Shown in pieces: positions 59,749 to 64,000 of a stretch of DNA of 64,000 nucleotides (position 1 is its first letter; the number at the start of each line of letters is the position of its first letter). Below the pieces are notes generated by a model. It did not search any database. It saw only the letters and a program-made list of their open reading frames with translations, and was not told the origin of the DNA. This DNA is from CBFDBF01 sp050291465 (lineage in GTDB: Bacteria > Pseudomonadota > Gammaproteobacteria > Chromatiales > Chromatiaceae): the NCBI GenBank assembly GCA_050291465.1, contig JBNKJV010000001.1, forward strand, positions 219,649-283,648, written 5' to 3'. The position numbers were made by a program, and so were the translations under genes.

Positions 59749-61626
59749 TCAATCCTCAAGGTAGGTATAACCGCGTAACCCCGCCTTGAGTTCCTCGAAA
59801 CAGCGCTCCCGCTCCTGCGGCTCGATACCGGAGTTATCCAGCTTGCTCCTGAGTTCATCCAGCATGACCGCCGGATCAAAGTGTACATAGCTCAGCAGCT
59901 CATCCACGGAATCGCCCCGCTCCGGTTCCAGCAGCCGGTATCCCCCCTCACCGTCCAGAACTACGTTTACCGCATCCGTATCGCCGAACAGGTTGTGGAT
60001 ATCCCCGAGGATTTCCTGGTAGGCGCCAAGCAGAAATATCCCCAGAAGGTAGGGCACGCCCGGTTGCCGTTCATGGATCGGCAGACTCGGCTCCACCCCG
60101 TCCCGGTCCACGTAGTGTTCGATGCACCCGTCCGAATCACAGGTCAGATCGTGAATAACACCACGCCGGCCCGGCGGCTCCTGCAACCGTTGTAACGGAA
60201 CGATAGGGAAAATCTGATCGATGGCCCAGGCATCGGGCATGGACTGAAACAGGGAAAAATTCAGGAACAGTTTCTCCGCCAACAGAACATTGATCTGATC
60301 ACCCACCTCCCGTTGACGACGGGAACCGCATGAGAGCCGGCGGCGCAATTCCCGGCAGACCGCAAGGAACAGCTCTTCCGCCCTTGCCCGCTCCCGCAGA
60401 CCGAACTCGCCCCGTTCAAATCGCTGCCGGGCCTCGAAAAAAAGATCCTGTGCCTGGTCAAAGGTCTCGATGGGCGAACGTCTCCCGGGGTCTTCAATAA
60501 ATCCCGTCAGCTCCCTGAGTAACTCGTTCTGTCTATCCTGCTGCTGAACCACAACCCCTTCACCCAGCGCTTGCTCCCGCTCTATCAGGTTTGTGATCAA
60601 TACCGAATGGTGTGCGGTAATGGCGCGCCCGGACTCGGAAACGATATCCGGCGGCTGTAATCCCTGCTCCCGACAAATCCGATCGATGGAGGCAACCACC
60701 TCTCCGGTATAATTATCCAGATCGTAGTTTATGGAACAGAAGTGCCGGCTTCCCGACCCTTCATAATCGACACCGAGCCCTCCCCCGACATCTATGGTAT
60801 CGATGGCGACCCCCAGGGCGTGCAGCTCGGAGAAATAGCGGACCAGCTCACGCAGGCCCTTGCCGATATCGTTCAGATTGGGGATCTGAGAGCCCAGATG
60901 AGCATGCAACATGGAGAGCCAGTGCGATTTCCCGGCGCTCTTCAGCCGCCCAACCAACTGCACGACCTGGGGCGCCAGCAGACCGAACTTAGCCTTTTCT
61001 CCACCGCTGTTTTGCCAGTTACCGGTAGCCGAGGCCGACAACCTGACCCGTACTCCGAGCAGGGGCTCCACCTCCAGACGCCGCGACTCCTCCAGGATCA
61101 AATCCAGCTCGTGAAGCTTCTCCACAACCAGGTAGATCCGCAGCCCCATACGACGACCGATCAGAGCCAGACGCACGTATTCGCGGTCCTTGTAACCGTT
61201 GCATATCACCAGCCCGCCAGGTGGTGCCAGCGTAAGGGCTACCATCAACTCCGGCTTGCTTCCCGCTTCCAGGCCGGTCAGGCCGTCGGCAACGATCTGT
61301 TCAACCACACTGCGTTGCTGATTCACCTTTATCGGATAAGCGGTGCTGTAGCGACCGCTGTAATTCAACTCCCGACGGGCGCGGTTAAAGGCCTCTCGCA
61401 GACGCTCCACCCTGTCGCTCAGAATATCGTTAAAGCGTACCAGCACCGGCAGCGAGAGCCCGGATTCCAACAGCTCGTCCGCCAGGATGCGAAGGTCTAT
61501 GGAGACCTCCGCCTCCATCCGCGGTCGGACAGCAAGGTGTCCTGATTCGTTAACGTGAAAATAGCCCGCGCCCCACCGGGGGATGGCGTAAAGCTCTTCA
61601 CAGTTTGGTGTATCTTCGAGGCTCAT
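59749..61626 (-). CDS. speA: Biosynthetic arginine decarboxylase
   Basis: A 625-residue PLP enzyme of fold type III that converts arginine to agmatine, the start of putrescine and spermidine synthesis. The PLP lysine lies in YPIKVNQQRSVVEQI, the glycine-rich phosphate loop in IDVGGGLGVDYEGS and the second-subunit residues in LTCDSDGCIE. It is divergent from speE, and a MITE-like element lies between the two. The product of both genes is polyamine; agmatine-processing genes and speD are not in the window. Confidence 0.96.
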   Translation of the reverse strand: MSLEDTPNCEELYAIPRWGAGYFHVNESGHLAVRPRMEAEVSIDLRILADELLESGLSLPVLVRFNDILSDRVERLREAFNRARRELNYSGRYSTAYPIKVNQQRSVVEQIVADGLTGLEAGSKPELMVALTLAPPGGLVICNGYKDREYVRLALIGRRMGLRIYLVVEKLHELDLILEESRRLEVEPLLGVRVRLSASATGNWQNSGGEKAKFGLLAPQVVQLVGRLKSAGKSHWLSMLHAHLGSQIPNLNDIGKGLRELVRYFSELHALGVAIDTIDVGGGLGVDYEGSGSRHFCSINYDLDNYTGEVVASIDRICREQGLQPPDIVSESGRAITAHHSVLITNLIEREQALGEGVVVQQQDRQNELLRELTGFIEDPGRRSPIETFDQAQDLFFEARQRFERGEFGLRERARAEELFLAVCRELRRRLSCGSRRQREVGDQINVLLAEKLFLNFSLFQSMPDAWAIDQIFPIVPLQRLQEPPGRRGVIHDLTCDSDGCIEHYVDRDGVEPSLPIHERQPGVPYLLGIFLLGAYQEILGDIHNLFGDTDAVNVVLDGEGGYRLLEPERGDSVDELLSYVHFDPAVMLDELRSKLDNSGIEPQERERCFEELKAGLRGYTYLED

Positions 61627-61688
61627 GATTCCGCAGATTATGCGCCATTACCCCCTCCTCACAAAGCACCAGATACGGTATCGACATC

Positions 61689-61965
61689 AAGGAGCCTCTG
61701 ATTTAGTCGCTGATGAGCCGAGTTTGTGTTCAAATGGCGATGATCGCAAAGTGTGGCGCGCAGGCCGCATGCCATAGCTATACGGCAAGCGCCACAACAC
61801 AGCGAGTACGCTATTTGGCGCAAACCCTTCGGGACGCGCCTTTGCGCCAGATCTGCGGCGTTGGCTTGCTTGCTAAGGGATGGGCCATTAGCTGCGCAAG
61901 CCGCCTTGCATCTCAAGACGCAAAGGCAGCGTCTCGGCCATCATGGACTAAATCAGAGGCTCCTT
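61689..61965. mobile_element. MITE-like element with 20-bp perfect terminal inverted repeats
   Basis: 277 bases bounded by AAGGAGCCTCTGATTTAGTC (61689-61708) and its exact complement (61946-61965); looser complementarity extends inward to about 35 bases (TCATCAG/CTCGGC region). The inside contains several GC-rich short palindromes (for example GGCGCAAA/TTTGCGCC) and no transposase. No clear target-site duplication is seen. A related solo end is at 29881-29916. It is placed in the divergent speA-speE promoter region. Confidence 0.8.
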
Positions 61966-62044
61966 AATATTTGCCGGGTGTACCCCGCTCGGCCAATCCG
62001 TTTTAACTTTCGCGGGATAGGTCGCCCCATAATCCCGCTCGGTG

Positions 62045-62902
62045 ATGCAGATGACGCTGAAACAAGACAAGTGGTTTACCGAACAGTGCAAGGAGGGAGG
62101 CTCTGCGTTCTCTCTTCAGATCAAACGCAAGCTTCACGAGGAGCAGTCCCAGTACCAGAAGATCGAGGTTTACGAAACCACGCACTACGGGAATCTGATG
62201 GTAATCGATGGTTGCACCATGTTGAGCGATCTGGAAAATTTCATCTATCACGAGATGATGGCTCATCCGATCCTGTTTGCTCACGATGCGCCGCGGCGGG
62301 TAGCCATTATCGGCGGCGGCGACTGCGGTACTCTGCGAGAGGTTCTGAAACACCCGGAAGTGGAACGGGTCACCCAAATCGATATCGACGAACGGGTGAC
62401 ACGGGTGTCCGAACAGTATTTTCCGGCCCTCTGCGAATCCAACAACGATTCGCGGGCACAGCTGCTGTTCATAGACGGTATTCAGTGGATGAAGGATGCC
62501 GAACCAAACAGCCTCGATGTCATCATCGTAGATTCCACCGATCCTGTCGGACCCGGGGAAGTACTGTTCACCGCGGAATTCTTCCAGGCCTGCTACAACG
62601 CCCTGGCGACGGGCGGACTGATGATACAGCAGAGCGAATCCCCCTTGATCCACCGGGATATCCAGGAGCGCATGTACGGTAATCTGGAAACAGCCGGTTT
62701 CGGGGATATTCGCACCCTGTTCTTTCCGCAGCCGATCTATCCTACCGGATGGTGGAGTGCCACCATGGGCGGCAAGGGGGACCTTAACGGTGCGTTTCGC
62801 GAACAGGATGCGAAAAACAAACCGTTCGAGACACGCTATTACAACGCCGAGATTCACCGGGCGGCACTGGCGATGCCGGAGTTCTTCAAGGTGCGGAAAT
62901 AG
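62045..62902 (+). CDS. speE: Spermidine synthase
   Basis: A 285-residue aminopropyltransferase that makes spermidine from putrescine and decarboxylated S-adenosylmethionine. Motifs: VYETTHYGNLMVIDGCTMLS, the glycine-rich IIGGGDCGTLREVLKHPEVE, IDIDERV and the catalytic region IIVDSTDPVGPGEVLF; the gatekeeper loop is YPTGWWSATMGGK. In most proteins the glycine loop is GGGDGG; here it is GGGDCG. Starts GTG 62042, ATG 62045 and ATG 62051 are all in frame with no clear Shine-Dalgarno site; ATG 62045 is an arbitrary choice. Confidence 0.95.
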   Translation: MQMTLKQDKWFTEQCKEGGSAFSLQIKRKLHEEQSQYQKIEVYETTHYGNLMVIDGCTMLSDLENFIYHEMMAHPILFAHDAPRRVAIIGGGDCGTLREVLKHPEVERVTQIDIDERVTRVSEQYFPALCESNNDSRAQLLFIDGIQWMKDAEPNSLDVIIVDSTDPVGPGEVLFTAEFFQACYNALATGGLMIQQSESPLIHRDIQERMYGNLETAGFGDIRTLFFPQPIYPTGWWSATMGGKGDLNGAFREQDAKNKPFETRYYNAEIHRAALAMPEFFKVRK

Positions 62903-62948
62903 GGATTAAGGCGATAAGCGGCGGGCACAGCCTGCCCTGCAAACTAAT

Positions 62949-62970
62949 CACTGATAACTGATAACTGATA
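62949..62970 (+). repeat. Short direct repeat TGATAACT
   Basis: CACTGATAACTGATAACTGA is two and a half copies of an 8-base unit in the 72-base gap between speE and the DUF4124 gene. No inverted partner is seen nearby. Confidence 0.6.
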
Positions 62971-62974
62971 TCCA

Positions 62975-63439
62975 TCAATCACACCACTGCTTCACCTCCG
63001 CACGAGCGGCGGCCAGGGCCTTCTCGTATTCGGCCTCCGAGAGATAGCGGCGCTCACCCGTTGAATCCAGTTCATACAGGGCACTGCGTTCGTAGGTGCC
63101 AAGCCGGTTCTTTGCGATAACACAGTTCCTCTTTCGTCGCTCATCCTCCGCCTTTTTCTTCTTGGCGGCCTCTTTCTTCTCCAGCCGCTCCTTCTGGTAC
63201 TGCTCCAATAGCCGTTGGCGCGTCTCCGCCCGATCCGCTTCATTCGGCGCCGATTGATTCGTTTCCCCGCTCTGTTTAATCTGGACCTCGTCCGTATCCT
63301 CGGCGGTCCCCGGACGGTCGCTGAAGTGTACCTTGCCGTTTTCATCCACCCAGCGGTATACACCCGCCTCGACGTAGCCGGCCGATACCAGCGCCCAGAT
63401 CAGAGCAGATGCCAGCAACCGGTTTATCCCCTGCTTCAT
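62975..63439 (-). CDS. DUF4124 protein, secreted
   Basis: A 154-residue protein with a signal peptide (LLASALIWALVSAGYVEA) followed by the DUF4124 motif GVYRWVDENGKVHFSDRPG. The middle is a very basic and acidic coiled coil (residues about 75-105, rich in KK and EE), and the C-terminus holds two cysteines (NCVIAKNRL and the terminal KQWCD). It resembles the first half of the DUF4124 protein at 6278-7501. Function unknown. It lies 201 bases after the porin gene on the same strand. Confidence 0.85.
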   Translation of the reverse strand: MKQGINRLLASALIWALVSAGYVEAGVYRWVDENGKVHFSDRPGTAEDTDEVQIKQSGETNQSAPNEADRAETRQRLLEQYQKERLEKKEAAKKKKAEDERRKRNCVIAKNRLGTYERSALYELDSTGERRYLSEAEYEKALAAARAEVKQWCD

Positions 63440-63579
63440 TCCCTTTACTCCTTGTTATTGCCGCGGACAGAGCACCTGCAGACCCACTCGGCGATCAGAC
63501 GTCCGACATCATCCACCTTATAAAAGGCCGGTGCAGAATCGATACAGATACATTATACCTGCCAAATCTCAGTATATAC

Positions 63580-63613
63580 GCCCGAAAGAAAACGGGGCCC
63601 GAAGGCCCCGTTT
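63580..63613 (-). terminator. Intrinsic terminator of the porin gene
   Basis: On the minus strand, AAACGGGGCC and its complement form a 10-bp stem with a TTCG loop, followed by TTCTTTCGGG. It lies 28 bases after the porin stop. Confidence 0.85.
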
Positions 63614-63640
63614 CCGGTACTTCTCAAGTTCCAAGCAAGC

Positions 63641-64000
63641 TTAGAAGTTGTGCACCATACCCAGGGAGAAACCGTCCCAGGAGCCGTCAACTTCGCCGGC
63701 GCCGAGGGTCTGACCCTGGTCAACTTCCACGTCGGTGTAGACGATGTAGACCTTGGTGCGCTTGGAGAAGTTGTGGTCCAGACCGACAGCCCACTGGTCC
63801 ACGTCCACGCCGTCCCAAGCATTGGTGATGGCGGTGCCGTCAACCATGGTGGCGCCGATAGCGGCCAGAGTACCGGCACAGGAAGCGCCGAGACCGCCAC
63901 CGCTGGAACACTCAACTTCGTTCTCGCCGTACATGGCCTTCAGCACGTTGTTGCCGAAGGTGTAGGAACCGCTGATCTGCCAACGCTTGGCATCCATACC
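63641..64000 (-). CDS. Gram-negative porin, C-terminal part (5' end beyond the right edge)
   Basis: The last 119 codons of an outer-membrane beta-barrel. Alternating hydrophobic strands are clear (RWQISGSYTFG, VDQWAVGLDHNFSKRTKVYIVYTDVEV) and the protein ends in a C-terminal phenylalanine (FSLGMVHNF), the recognition residue for barrel assembly by BamA. The pattern fits the Porin_4 type of proteobacteria. A loop holds a Cys pair (VECSSGG, ASCAGT). The frame is open to base 64000, so the start is outside the window. Confidence 0.9.
   Translation of the reverse strand, partial: GMDAKRWQISGSYTFGNNVLKAMYGENEVECSSGGGLGASCAGTLAAIGATMVDGTAITNAWDGVDVDQWAVGLDHNFSKRTKVYIVYTDVEVDQGQTLGAGEVDGSWDGFSLGMVHNF

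Noticed and set aside
61753..62682. Plus-strand open frame of 309 codons through the MITE-like element and into speE
   Set aside because: It overlaps most of speE in another frame and has no recognisable domain or ribosome-binding site.

Overview
The window is a GC-rich chromosome segment from a gammaproteobacterium. The gene neighbourhoods (murA-mla, coaBC-dut-algC-argB-slmA-pyrE, leuS-lptE-holA, proA-nadD-rsfS-rlmH-maf-rng-yhdP-nit-tldD-pmbA, polA next to engB) are those of Pseudomonas, Xanthomonas and Chromatiales-type bacteria. A pyrophosphate-based energy cluster (PPi-dependent phosphofructokinase, membrane H+-pyrophosphatase, soluble pyrophosphatase, divergent adenylate kinase) points to an autotrophic sulfur oxidiser or methanotroph-like relative. 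That lifestyle call is inference: no carbon-fixation or sulfur gene lies in the window. No tRNA, rRNA, CRISPR array, phage or transposase gene was seen.

Layout. 1-4.0 kb (minus): 5' part of murA and the mlaFEDCB lipid-transport operon. 4.2-5.5 kb: AmpG-like permease. 5.6-7.5 kb (plus): pyrE and a DUF4124 protein whose tail runs into slmA. 7.4-13.3 kb (minus): coaBC-dut-algC-argB-slmA. 13.6-14.8 kb (plus): radC, rpmB, rpmG. 15.3-27.1 kb (plus): an accessory type I secretion locus with an HlyC-type acyltransferase, a 2533-residue RTX protein with a PA14-like domain, an HlyB-type exporter ATPase and an HlyD-type adaptor. 27.1-29.8 kb (minus): a lone HyuA-type hydantoinase subunit and YbeL-like zinc-ribbon protein. 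30.0-34.2 kb (plus): leuS, lptE, holA. 34.2-35.4 kb (minus): SCO1 and PCuAC copper-delivery proteins. 35.6-49.2 kb (plus): proA to pmbA. 49.2-55.9 kb: a small membrane protein, adenylate kinase with a basic repeat tail, an unknown protein, pfp, hppA, ppa and a phosphoesterase. 56.0-59.5 kb: engB and polA convergent around a structured intergenic region. 59.7-62.9 kb: speA and speE, divergent, with a MITE-like element between them. 63-64 kb (minus): a DUF4124 protein and the 3' end of a porin gene.

How the genes work together. The mla genes and yhdP handle phospholipid traffic to and from the outer membrane, lptE serves LPS assembly, murA and ampG serve peptidoglycan. SCO1 and PCuAC load copper into cytochrome oxidase. 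SpeA and SpeE supply polyamine synthesis. The PPi cluster would let glycolytic and gluconeogenic flux and PPi hydrolysis be coupled to proton pumping. The acyltransferase, RTX protein, ABC transporter and adaptor form a nearly self-contained secretion unit that lacks only a TolC-type outer-membrane channel.

The most unusual signals are non-coding or low-complexity: four copies of an intergenic element with 9-nt-periodic complementary ends, a fifth element built on the same plan with a different unit, a 277-bp MITE-like element with perfect 20-bp terminal inverted repeats, a multi-hairpin candidate sRNA between polA and engB with C-rich loops, an intrinsic terminator directly in front of ppa, and an adenylate kinase carrying about nine KAPARK-type repeats.
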